A stretch of 24,308 bases of DNA, from positions 1 to 24,308 of IMG/VR virus record IMGVR_UViG_3300037231_000008. One strand, written 5' to 3'. Positions 8,368 to 14,911 of this stretch are shown here, in pieces. Numbering within the stretch: the stretch's first letter is position 1; each line of letters begins with the position of its first letter. Source of the stretch: a virus. The notes beneath the pieces are model-generated. The model was not told where the DNA came from, searched no databases, and saw only the letters and a program-made list of their open reading frames with translations. The translations under genes and the position numbers were made by a program.

Positions 8368-9038
8368 GAACATTTGTAATGGGAGATATTCATGGCCATT
8401 ATGATAAATTATTAAAATGTTTAAAAGAAGTTAATTTTAATAATAAGATCGATACATTGATACAACTTGGTGATGTTGTTGATCGTGGCAAACAAACTCG
8501 TGAATGTGTTTCAAGATTATTGAAGATAAACAATCTAATTGCGATTAAAGGGAATCATGATAAATGTTGGTTAGATTCAATAACTACTGGTCACCAAAAT
8601 TTATTATTCGATACAGGAGGAAAAGAGACTCGTCAGTCATATTATAATAAAGACATGGGAGATATGTTTGTCCCTAAAGAACATTTAGAATTCTTTAAGA
8701 ATCAAAAGTTATATCATAAAGATGAGAATGATAATTTATTCATTCATGGTGGATTTAATAGACACGAGTTATTATCAAAGCAAGATAGTAAAATATTTTT
8801 GTGGGACAGAGATTTATTCTTATCAGCACTTAGTTTTGAATCAATGAAACAAAATGAATATCCTTTCAAATACAAAGAAAAATTTAATGAGATATTTGTA
8901 GGACATACACCAACAACTTATTGGAAAGAAAAAACACCGATACATGCTGCAAATATTTGGAATCTTGATACTGGTTCTGGAAAAGGTGGATTATTGACAA
9001 TTATGGATTTAGAAACAAAACAATTCTGGCAAGCGTGA
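8364..9038 (+). CDS. PPP-family phosphatase (Ser/Thr phosphatase or diadenosine tetraphosphatase type)
   Basis: 224 aa. Canonical PPP motifs are present: GDIHG (D8, H10), GDVVDRG (D37, R41), GNHD (N64, H65), FIHGG, and EIFVGHTPT near the C-terminus, followed by NLDTG. This is the small prokaryotic/phage lambda-phosphatase type. Such enzymes remove phosphate from Ser/Thr/Tyr or His residues, and relatives (ApaH) cleave Ap4A. The start overlaps the upstream phosphoesterase stop (ATGA), and its own stop overlaps the GTG of the next gene. Two unlike phosphoesterases in a row plus a cREC domain suggest a shared nucleotide or RNA-end substrate pathway. Confidence 0.88.
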   Translation: MRTFVMGDIHGHYDKLLKCLKEVNFNNKIDTLIQLGDVVDRGKQTRECVSRLLKINNLIAIKGNHDKCWLDSITTGHQNLLFDTGGKETRQSYYNKDMGDMFVPKEHLEFFKNQKLYHKDENDNLFIHGGFNRHELLSKQDSKIFLWDRDLFLSALSFESMKQNEYPFKYKEKFNEIFVGHTPTTYWKEKTPIHAANIWNLDTGSGKGGLLTIMDLETKQFWQA

Positions 9039-9424
9039 AAATATTTTTAGATGATATTCGTGTTCCAAAAGATTGCATAATACATATGCAACAACGCATT
9101 GGGCCATTATGTGTTATTTATTATACTGATTGGATAATTGTGAGGAATTATGATGAATTTGTAAAAGTGATAAAAACAAATTTCAAAGAAATAACTTATG
9201 TCTCATTCGATCATGATCTTGGTGAAGATGTTGCAAAATTAGCCATAGAAGATGGTATTAGTAAAAGAAAAGCAAGGCAAGCCAAGAAGAATGTTAAGTC
9301 TGGATATGATTGTGCAAAATGGTTAAGGCAATTCTATTCAGAAGCTGAATGTAAACTACCAGTTATGTTCGTTCATAGTATGAATCCAGTTGGAACTGAT
9401 AATATCATAAATGTGTTTAAATAA
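9035..9424 (+). CDS. Cyclic-phosphate-processing receiver-domain (cREC) protein
   Basis: 129 aa, starting at GTG (the only start that keeps the 4-nt overlap GTGA with the preceding stop). Signature positions: FLDDIRVP (D6, D7), VSFDHDLGED (D59, H60, D61), SGYDCAKWL and VHSMNPVG followed by NI (H114, N117, G120). This is the small receiver-like domain named cyclic-phosphate processing receiver by Aravind and colleagues. It has additional His/Asp residues and is encoded near RNA- or nucleotide-processing enzymes. An insert (about 64-88, rich in K/R) sits between the two halves. Next to two phosphoesterases it supports a 2',3'-cyclic-phosphate or ADP-ribose-phosphate processing role; that role is inferred. 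Confidence 0.75.
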   Translation: MKIFLDDIRVPKDCIIHMQQRIGPLCVIYYTDWIIVRNYDEFVKVIKTNFKEITYVSFDHDLGEDVAKLAIEDGISKRKARQAKKNVKSGYDCAKWLRQFYSEAECKLPVMFVHSMNPVGTDNIINVFK

Positions 9425-9558
9425 TGGCAACTAAAAAGAAAGGATTGGAAACAGTGTCTGGAGAATGGAAGGTTCATTTGAGAAAGTTTTTCAAACGTAA
9501 ATTCTGGAAGAAGGAAAGACAACAAACAAAGAAAGTTATAAATCGTGATTTGAAATAA
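9424..9558 (+). CDS. Small highly basic protein
   Basis: 44 aa. The ATG overlaps the preceding stop (TAATG). It begins MATKKKGLETVSGEWKVHLR and continues with many Lys and Arg (FKRKFWKKERQQ). The net charge is strongly positive, suggesting nucleic-acid binding. The tight spacing on both sides (6 nt to the next ATG) supports a real gene. No family recognised. Confidence 0.5.
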   Translation: MATKKKGLETVSGEWKVHLRKFFKRKFWKKERQQTKKVINRDLK

Positions 9559-9564
9559 TAAATT

Positions 9565-9753
9565 ATGAAAGAATCAACAAGACATCATTTATATTTTGCG
9601 ATTGGGTTATCAAGCATGTTGTTTATAATGATATCTGCATTCACATCATATAACAATTGGGAATATGTTTGTTTTTGTGTTGGAATTTTAATACCAATAT
9701 CATTTGTTGGCTTAGTTAGAACAAGCGGTGATATGGGGAATAATTTAGATTAA
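9565..9753 (+). CDS. Small membrane protein
   Basis: 62 aa with two hydrophobic spans, about 9-27 (LYFAIGLSSMLFIMISAFT) and 32-50 (WEYVCFCVGILIPISFVGL), separated by a short polar turn. Probably an inner-membrane hairpin protein. It follows the basic protein by 6 nt and precedes the next gene by 2 nt, so it is part of the same transcript. Function unknown. Confidence 0.6.
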   Translation: MKESTRHHLYFAIGLSSMLFIMISAFTSYNNWEYVCFCVGILIPISFVGLVRTSGDMGNNLD

Positions 9754-9755
9754 AA

Positions 9756-11006
9756 ATGATAACAAGAAAACGAGCAAATGATTGTCGCAAGATAATGGAA
9801 GAATTTACGGATCTGCTTAATGAAGCAGAATCAAAGTTTAATGGAGATGATGAAGAAGCAACAATTACAGATTATGAATTATCTGCAACGTTAAGAACTA
9901 AAAGTCACGATTTAACAAAAGCATTAACTAAATTCAGACAAGTGAGACTAGGACAAATAGACAACCAGCATAGATTAAAGCCTTATTTTAAATTACTTCC
10001 AGATGCATCAATGGATGTTAATGAGGAAATGATAAAAGAATTCTTCTGGCATCTTTTTGAAAGACAAGAGATATGGTATAAGCGCAATGTGTTAAAATTA
10101 TCGCCTCCTTGGACTAAAGACAAGCATTTGGCTAATTTTAAGTTCACAAACACATATAGAGATCTTGACAGAGCTTCTCAATATTTGATTAGGAATGTTC
10201 TGTGTGATCCAAAAAATGACAATACGATTGAAGACATACTTTTTAAGATAATTATTTTTAGATTCTACAACCAACCAGATACATTTACGCATCCTAAATA
10301 TGCAGTGGAATTGCAGAACTGGAAAACATTCGATGTCGAAAAGCAGTGGGAGCAAACAGTTACGTACAGAGAACAAGTTGATAATCCATTTCACACAGCT
10401 TATCTAATGAACATGAGTTTTCTTCCAATGTCAAGTGATTGGACAGGTCGTGGATTATTTAAAGATGAAGCATATGTTAAATATGTGTTTCCGAAAGTTC
10501 ATGAGATCATTCCAGAATTAAAAGATAAGATAAAAACTTGTAAAGATCCACAAGAAGTATTAAAATTTTTACAACAAAAGATTCCAGCAGTAAGTAGCTT
10601 TACAAGCTATGAATTTTACTTGGACATATGCGGGACAGGTCGATATTGGCGTCAAAAATTATGGTCTATTGATGAGGATATGTTTGTCAATATAGGTCCA
10701 GGTTGTTCTCTTGGCATTCGTTTATTATTTCCATCTTTACAAACTATTAAGGATCAAGAACAGGCAATTGATTGGTTATATGACATTGCTGAAGAACAAT
10801 TTAAAGAATATGGACAATTCAAATACATAAGATGGGATAAAAATAAGAAAGATTATCGAATTGAATATGAATTATCAAAAGATAATTTCTCAAAACATAT
10901 TCTTGAATTTGGTCTATGCGAGATGGGGAAAAGATTTAAATTATCTATTGGAGAAGGAAAGCAGAGAAGCAAATTTGTTCCTGATAATAATAATTGGAAA
11001 TTATAA
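9756..11006 (+). CDS. 5-hmdU DNA kinase helical-domain / alpha-glutamyl-putrescinyl-thymine pyrophosphorylase-like protein
   Basis: 416 aa. The block FFWHLFERQEIWYKR (96-110), PPWTKDKHL (117-125) and FKFTNTYRDLDRAS (128-141) matches what I know of the helical domain shared by phage 5-hydroxymethyl-deoxyuridine DNA kinases and the alpha-glutamyl/putrescinyl-thymine pyrophosphorylase group. The later GTGRYWRQ (293-300) and NIGPGCSLGIR (312-322) also fit. These enzymes act after replication on hydroxymethylated pyrimidines during DNA hypermodification. No P-loop kinase domain (GxxxxGKS) is visible at the N-terminus, so this is the helical-domain-only form and the exact reaction is uncertain. With the sugar-activation genes and base-glycosyltransferase-like gene upstream, it points to modified phage DNA. 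Confidence 0.68.
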   Translation: MITRKRANDCRKIMEEFTDLLNEAESKFNGDDEEATITDYELSATLRTKSHDLTKALTKFRQVRLGQIDNQHRLKPYFKLLPDASMDVNEEMIKEFFWHLFERQEIWYKRNVLKLSPPWTKDKHLANFKFTNTYRDLDRASQYLIRNVLCDPKNDNTIEDILFKIIIFRFYNQPDTFTHPKYAVELQNWKTFDVEKQWEQTVTYREQVDNPFHTAYLMNMSFLPMSSDWTGRGLFKDEAYVKYVFPKVHEIIPELKDKIKTCKDPQEVLKFLQQKIPAVSSFTSYEFYLDICGTGRYWRQKLWSIDEDMFVNIGPGCSLGIRLLFPSLQTIKDQEQAIDWLYDIAEEQFKEYGQFKYIRWDKNKKDYRIEYELSKDNFSKHILEFGLCEMGKRFKLSIGEGKQRSKFVPDNNNWKL

Positions 11007-11009
11007 ATA

Positions 11010-11876
11010 ATGGGATTTGCAGATTTAAAAAAACAAAGAACTTTTTTAAGTAAACTTTATAAATTAGAACAGCCTTGTGAATGTTTAATTTGTAATGAAA
11101 AATTTAACAAGAATTTAAAATTGTCTGGACATGTTAGATCTGCACATGACATGAAAATTCAAGATTATTATGATAAATATATTTTGGATGGAACAAACAT
11201 TTGTATTTGTGGAAATAAGAAGAAATTTATAAGCATAGGTGCTGGATATAATTCATTCTGTTCAAAGAAATGTCAATATGAGCAAATCAGTAAGGGAGGA
11301 GTAAATTATGTTGATAGAAGTGGAAGACCAAGTCCATTTAAAGGGATCTCATCAGGAAAAGGAAGACCAAGTAAAAAGAAAGGAAGAAGAAATACTTTGA
11401 CTCCTGAACAGAGTAAAAATTTAAGCGAAGGAATAAAGATTGGTTTAGAAAAAAGTGATAAGAATAAAGAAAGAGTTGAAAAAGGTATTTTTAAAGGTGG
11501 TCGTTGTAAATTATATTTCATAGATGGACATATTTTACAAGGAAGATATGAGCTTTATTATTTTTTGACAAATAAGGATAAGATATTATCTGTTCCAAAC
11601 AAACGAATAAAGACGCCATTTGGATTCTACACTCCAGATTTTGAATTAAAAAATTATTTTATTGAAATAAAATCAACTTATACAATAACAACAAAAATGT
11701 TTAAGAAACAAGTCAAGAAAATTAATTGGACATCTGAGAATATTAAAAAAGTTAAAATATTAGTTTTAGACGGCAAACTTGTTGATAGTTATTTAGGAAG
11801 CAACAAGAATCTCGTTAAATATTTATATGATAAGGAAAAACATAAGGCTCTGTATGACCTTATTAATCCAATTTGA
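11010..11876 (+). CDS. Free-standing homing-endonuclease-like protein, zinc fingers plus PD-(D/E)XK nuclease
   Basis: 288 aa. The N-terminus has a C2H2 finger (C25, C28, H41, H46, with FNKNLKLSGHVRSAH), followed by a CxC...CxxxC cluster (C65, C67, C84, C88). The middle is very basic (residues 100-165), likely DNA-contacting. The C-terminal domain has the PD-(D/E)XK core: E181 in a helix, then YTPDFELKNYFIEIKS with D210, E219 and K221. This zinc finger plus nuclease layout is seen in phage free-standing homing endonucleases. It sits 3 nt after the hmdU-kinase-like gene, and does not split a recognisable gene here. The protein at 14912 has the same plan. Confidence 0.72.
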   Translation: MGFADLKKQRTFLSKLYKLEQPCECLICNEKFNKNLKLSGHVRSAHDMKIQDYYDKYILDGTNICICGNKKKFISIGAGYNSFCSKKCQYEQISKGGVNYVDRSGRPSPFKGISSGKGRPSKKKGRRNTLTPEQSKNLSEGIKIGLEKSDKNKERVEKGIFKGGRCKLYFIDGHILQGRYELYYFLTNKDKILSVPNKRIKTPFGFYTPDFELKNYFIEIKSTYTITTKMFKKQVKKINWTSENIKKVKILVLDGKLVDSYLGSNKNLVKYLYDKEKHKALYDLINPI

Positions 11877-11890
11877 TTATAAATAATTAT

Positions 11891-11912
11891 TATCTTCTCA
11901 CTGCTAAACACA
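11891..11912 (+). promoter_or_regulatory. Possible promoter: weak -7 box and CAGTTAT motif
   Basis: TATCTTC at 11891 resembles the -7 box used elsewhere, but the nearest upstream TTTG is only 15 nt away instead of 19-20. CAGTTAT follows at 11906-11912, 12 nt before the ATG at 11925. The same heptamer precedes several other genes in the window. Tentative. Confidence 0.3.
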
Positions 11913-11924
11913 GTTATCTGTAAT

Positions 11925-12275
11925 ATGAGCAAACACAAAGACTTCGTAACAAGACCAACTAAAACTTGGTTAAAATCTGCTGAGAAGAATGAGAAACAAT
12001 TCAAACTTATTCTTGATATCATAATAGATCATCATATTGATTCTAACAAATCTGACTGTACAATTCAGGATCTATACACAAAATATTATAACAAAGATCA
12101 TTCCTGCCTCACAACTATCAGAGAATTCCGTAATCTAATTGGAAATGTCTATTTAATTGATTATTGGACGAAAGTTGGACATTTATTTGCTTGGGGAGAA
12201 AAGGCTTTGTTTGCTTATGATAATAAGAAAGAGATGGTTGAATGCATTCATATTTTAGAATCCTGCAATAGTTAA
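11925..12275 (+). CDS. Hypothetical protein
   Basis: 116 aa, soluble, no recognised motif. Likely helical, with many Lys and Asp/Asn (residues 15-45 predicted amphipathic), ending with a short hydrophobic strand region (GHLFAWGEKALFAYD). Preceded by a 48-nt gap that may hold a promoter and followed 9 nt later by another unknown gene. Codon use resembles neighbours, so probably a normal phage gene of unknown role. Confidence 0.6.
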   Translation: MSKHKDFVTRPTKTWLKSAEKNEKQFKLILDIIIDHHIDSNKSDCTIQDLYTKYYNKDHSCLTTIREFRNLIGNVYLIDYWTKVGHLFAWGEKALFAYDNKKEMVECIHILESCNS

Positions 12276-12284
12276 AATAAACAT

Positions 12285-12740
12285 ATGTTCACAAGAGGCG
12301 TAACAAAAACAGAAATCAATAATCTGTTTAAAAATAAAGATGTCAATGCATTGAAAATGTGCGATATCTTTGAACAAATAAAACCTTATCTAAGCAATAA
12401 AGCCATAGATATTTGTTATAGAATAAATGATACTTGTGATGAAGATTTATGCGATAATGAAAATGGATTACAATGTCAATTCTTAGTGACAAGTTTTACT
12501 TCAATAGATACAGATCCTATATTCTGGAGTGTCATCCCAGATTCAGTAATAAGAGAATTTGCAAACATGATAAATAATGCTGGCGTCAAAGGATTAATAG
12601 AACATTCATGTTTACATACGCCATTTGTTATGGAATTAGCAAATATGAATGATGGAACAAAAAGAGCAATGCTGTCTTTCTATGTTTTTTCAAGATACAA
12701 CACAGCATTTCTTAAGAAGCAATCATTGACTTCTTATTGA
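12285..12740 (+). CDS. Hypothetical protein
   Basis: 151 aa, soluble, no recognised family. Cysteines are scattered (C26, C44, C50, C56, C64) without a regular metal-binding spacing except the local CDEDLC. It begins MFTRGVTKTEINNLFKNKD, which could be a small helical DNA- or protein-binding start. It shares an operon with the preceding unknown gene (9-nt gap). Function unknown. Confidence 0.6.
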   Translation: MFTRGVTKTEINNLFKNKDVNALKMCDIFEQIKPYLSNKAIDICYRINDTCDEDLCDNENGLQCQFLVTSFTSIDTDPIFWSVIPDSVIREFANMINNAGVKGLIEHSCLHTPFVMELANMNDGTKRAMLSFYVFSRYNTAFLKKQSLTSY

Positions 12741-12811
12741 TAATATATAATCTCACTACTATCCAGTCCTTTCAGTTATCATAGGTGTACAATCTCACCA
12801 ACATCCATTAG

Positions 12812-13951
12812 ATGACTGAAACCCAAAGAATTAAAGATTTCATTCTAAAGAATCCAAATCTTTCAAATCCTGAGATTGCCAAACAATTAAACAGCACTAA
12901 AGATTTTGTTTGTAAATGTCGAATGAAATTAAGAAAGGAAGGTAAGATTCCACCATTTGATAAATTAAGTAAGAGAAGAGAAAACCAACATCCTGCATTA
13001 ACAAAGGAATGTGAAACAGTTGGAATCCCATTGGAAGATGTTAGGCATTACTGGCACAAAGGTCAACACTTCAGTATATTCGTAAAAGGAGAAGAAGTTA
13101 ATCTATGGGATCTAAAAGATAAAATGATTGAGGAGATGAAAACCTATTCTCCGAAATATCCTGTTATAAAATATCCAAAAAATAAAGATCCTCATTTACT
13201 TGTTATTGATCCAGCAGATATTCATATTGGTAAATTATGTAAAGCATTTGAAACTGGTGATGAATATAATCATAAGATAGCAATTGATCGTGTTAAATCT
13301 GGCGTTATTGGGATATTAAATAAAGCGCAGGGTTTTCCTATTGATAAAATATTATTGGTAATTGGAAATGATATTCTCCATGTAGATAATCCAAAGAATA
13401 CGACAACTGCTGGAACACATCAAGATACTGAATTAATGTGGTATGATGCATTTAATGTTGCAAAAACATTGCTTGTTGAATGTATAGAAATACTACTTAC
13501 AGTTGCCCCTGTACATATTCAATATGATCCAAGCAATCATGATTACATTTCAGGATTTATGCTTGCGCAAACAATAGAGGCATGGTTTAAGAATTGCAAT
13601 AATTGTACTTTTAATGTTTCCATTGCCCATAGAAAATATTTTACTTATGGTAAGAATCTAATAGGTACAACACATGGTGATGGTGCAAAAGAATCAGATC
13701 TTCCGCAATTAATGGCACATGAAGCTAAAGAACATTGGGCAACTTGTGTTCATAGGTATTATTACACACATCACATTCATCATAAAAGAAGTAAGGATTA
13801 TATGAGTGTATGTGTGGAAGTATTGAGGAGTCCTTCAGGAACTGATGGATGGCATAATAGAAATGGTTATGACCATGCCCCGAAAGCTGTAGAAGGCTTT
13901 ATTCATCATCCTGTTCATGGGCAGGTTGCAAGAATTACACACTTATTTTAA
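12812..13951 (+). CDS. HTH-fused metallophosphoesterase (DNA-acting phosphoesterase family)
   Basis: 379 aa. Residues 4-41 form a helix-turn-helix (TQRIKDFILKNPNLSNPEIA followed by KQLNSTKDFVCKC). From about 128 a calcineurin-like phosphoesterase domain follows: D136-H138 (DPADIHIGK), GND with a downstream HVDN, a SNHD motif, TTHGDG, and HHIHHK near residue 320. The order matches binuclear metallophosphoesterases related to archaeal DNA polymerase II small subunits and SbcD-type nucleases, a combination often seen in large phages. A role in DNA ends or repair is inferred. The 71-nt gap upstream holds CAGTTAT at 12769 and two diverged copies of an ATCTCAC-containing repeat. Confidence 0.75.
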   Translation: MTETQRIKDFILKNPNLSNPEIAKQLNSTKDFVCKCRMKLRKEGKIPPFDKLSKRRENQHPALTKECETVGIPLEDVRHYWHKGQHFSIFVKGEEVNLWDLKDKMIEEMKTYSPKYPVIKYPKNKDPHLLVIDPADIHIGKLCKAFETGDEYNHKIAIDRVKSGVIGILNKAQGFPIDKILLVIGNDILHVDNPKNTTTAGTHQDTELMWYDAFNVAKTLLVECIEILLTVAPVHIQYDPSNHDYISGFMLAQTIEAWFKNCNNCTFNVSIAHRKYFTYGKNLIGTTHGDGAKESDLPQLMAHEAKEHWATCVHRYYYTHHIHHKRSKDYMSVCVEVLRSPSGTDGWHNRNGYDHAPKAVEGFIHHPVHGQVARITHLF

Positions 13952-13957
13952 TTTGTT

Positions 13958-14248
13958 ATGAAAACAATAAGAGTTGTTGAGATCATTACAGTCTTTTGTG
14001 AAGAAGATTTGCCATTGTGGACAACATATGAAGAAGGGAATGTTTATTATTCTGAGAAGCATAGTAGAATTGGATTTAAGTGTTTGTGTGGATGTGGTGC
14101 ATTAACTATAATACCAGTAAATCAAAGCCCACAAGGATGGCAACTGGAAATTGATGAACAGAAAAGATTAACTCTTATTGGATCTGTATTACAAAGTTGC
14201 TGTAAGGCACATTACATTATTACAAAGAACAAGGCAAATTTTGTTTGA
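13958..14248 (+). CDS. DUF6527-like small zinc-binding protein
   Basis: 96 aa. The core FKCLCGCGALTIIPV (C42, C44, C46), then GWQLEIDEQKRLTL and a C-terminal SCCKAHYII (C81/C82, H85), matches the DUF6527 layout (CxCGC, then S/TxxC..HY.I). It probably binds one zinc. In bacteria this domain occurs beside E1/E2-like ubiquitin-type conjugation genes, but none is visible here, so its phage role is unknown. The gene is 6 nt after the phosphoesterase and ends just before the first tRNA-operon promoter. Confidence 0.6.
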   Translation: MKTIRVVEIITVFCEEDLPLWTTYEEGNVYYSEKHSRIGFKCLCGCGALTIIPVNQSPQGWQLEIDEQKRLTLIGSVLQSCCKAHYIITKNKANFV

Positions 14249-14261
14249 TTATAAAATAAAT

Positions 14262-14294
14262 TTTGTGGTTCCGAAAACAATTATTAGTTTTACG
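14262..14294 (+). promoter_or_regulatory. Promoter of tRNA operon A
   Basis: TTTG at 14262-14265, then 19 nt, then TAGTTTTACG at 14285-14294. The same extended elements (ATAAATTTTGT ... TARTTTTACG), with identical spacing, recur before operons B (17724) and C (19469). This class differs from the TATCTTG promoters that serve protein genes. Confidence 0.75.
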
Positions 14295-14349
14295 TCCTAA
14301 TAAAAAATAAACAAAGCAAGTGTTACAAATTATAAATATAGAGATAAAT

Positions 14350-14436
14350 ATGGCTGCGGGACGCAACATTGGCAGAAATGTCGATAAACGCACCGAGGGC
14401 AACTCTTTATATTATATTTGGGAAGAAAAAGAATAA
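14350..14436 (+). CDS. Leader peptide of tRNA operon A
   Basis: 28 codons plus stop. Residues 2-18 read AAGRNIGRNVDKRTEGN: apart from one Thr, every residue is an amino acid whose tRNA gene follows in operon A. All nine non-Met specificities of that operon (Ala, Gly, Arg, Asn, Ile, Val, Asp, Lys, Glu) are represented. The tail is SLYYIWEEKE. Codons such as GCG, GGC, CGC, GTC, ACC and GAG are unusually GC-rich for this AT-rich phage. Their choice may sharpen the response and is partly set by the base pairing described for the attenuator. The start is about 50 nt after the expected transcription start, with no Shine-Dalgarno sequence. It is probably a regulatory leader whose translation, not product, matters. 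Confidence 0.8.
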   Translation: MAAGRNIGRNVDKRTEGNSLYYIWEEKE

Positions 14437-14489
14437 CAGATATAAAATTAAAAATAAAGAACCCTCGGTGCTGAAAAGTTGCCGAGGGT
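14390..14489 (+). promoter_or_regulatory. Attenuator of tRNA operon A (alternative RNA pairings)
   Basis: GCACCGAGGG (14390-14399), inside leader codons 14-17, is complementary over 10 bp to CCCTCGGTGC (14462-14471), which contains the 5' arm of the intrinsic terminator. Pairing the two would prevent the terminator hairpin. The arrangement mirrors operons B and C. I did not find an equally clear arm that sequesters 14390-14403, so the switching details for this copy are less certain. Confidence 0.65.
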
Positions 14490-14500
14490 TTTTGTTTTAA
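14461..14500 (+). terminator. Intrinsic terminator of leader A
   Basis: ACCCTCGG (14461-14468) pairs with CCGAGGGT (14482-14489) across a 13-nt loop, followed by a T-rich run. It lies between the leader ORF and the first tRNA gene, so the tRNA genes should be transcribed only when it is bypassed. Confidence 0.85.
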
Positions 14501-14507
14501 TGCAAAT

Positions 14508-14583
14508 GCAATCGTAACTCAGTCTGGTCAGAGTGCTATACTTTTAATATAGAAGTCAGTGGGTTCAAATCCCCTCGGTTGCA
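14508..14583 (+). tRNA. tRNA-Lys(TTT)
   Basis: Acceptor GCAATCG/CGGTTGC, D stem ACTC/GAGT, anticodon stem CTATA/TATAG with loop CTTTTAA, anticodon TTT at 14543-14545, T arm GTGGGTTCAAATCCC. First gene after terminator A. CCA is not encoded. Confidence 0.93.
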
Positions 14584-14597
14584 CGAAAATAAAATAT

Positions 14598-14670
14598 AGA
14601 TCTTTAACTCAGTTGGAAGAGTGCCTATTTTACATGTAGGATGCCACAAGTTCGAATCTTGTAAGATCTA
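14598..14670 (+). tRNA. tRNA-Val(TAC)
   Basis: Acceptor AGATCTT/AAGATCT is perfect, D stem ACTC/GAGT, anticodon stem CCTAT/GTAGG, loop TTTACAT, anticodon TAC at 14631-14633, T arm CAAGTTCGAATCTTG. No encoded CCA. Confidence 0.93.
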
Positions 14671-14690
14671 CTGAATAGAAAAAAAAATAA

Positions 14691-14765
14691 GTAGGATTAG
14701 CATAATTGGAAGTGCTTTAGAATACGAATCTAAGTTGTGTGAAAGTTCGAGTCTTTCATCCTACT
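14691..14765 (+). tRNA. tRNA-Arg(ACG)
   Basis: Acceptor GTAGGAT/ATCCTAC, D stem GCAT/GTGC, anticodon stem TTAGA/TCTAA, loop ATACGAA, anticodon ACG at 14724-14726. If deaminated to ICG it reads CGC, a codon used twice in leader A. Confidence 0.92.
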
Positions 14766-14770
14766 CATAA

Positions 14771-14841
14771 GCAGATATAGCACAATGGAAGTGCAGGGGA
14801 CTTCTAATCCTCGTATAATGGTTCGACCCCATTTATCTGTT
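14771..14841 (+). tRNA. tRNA-Arg(TCT)
   Basis: Acceptor GCAGATA/TATCTGT (one G-U), D stem GCAC/GTGC, anticodon stem GGGGA/TCCTC, loop CTTCTAA, anticodon TCT at 14803-14805, reading AGA (present in leader A). Confidence 0.88.
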
Positions 14842-14864
14842 CAAAATTAGTTCTTTTATATAAT

Positions 14865-14895
14865 GGCAAAGTAGCTCCAATGTAGAGCGGAAAAT
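14865..14895 (+). pseudogene. 5' half of a disrupted tRNA gene
   Basis: GGCAAAG, TA, then D arm GCTC-loop-GAGC and GGAAAA look like positions 1-31 of a tRNA, but no anticodon loop with T33, T arm or 3' acceptor follows. Similarity ends at CAGTTAT (14896), just before the homing-endonuclease-like gene at 14912. Its specificity cannot be read. It is probably a remnant of the nuclease gene's insertion. Confidence 0.6.
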
Positions 14896-14911
14896 CAGTT
14901 ATGATATTTAT

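Noticed and set aside
14262-14500. The promoter-terminator units as plain small regulatory RNAs
   Set aside because: Each could give a 120-200 nt RNA, but the in-frame leader codons matching the tRNA content, and the terminator-competing arms, are better explained by attenuation. Terminated short RNAs would be a by-product.
14262-14500. T-box riboswitch controlling the tRNA operons
   Set aside because: No T-box sequence (TGGNACC region) or specifier-loop architecture is visible. The leader ORF composition explains the specificity instead.
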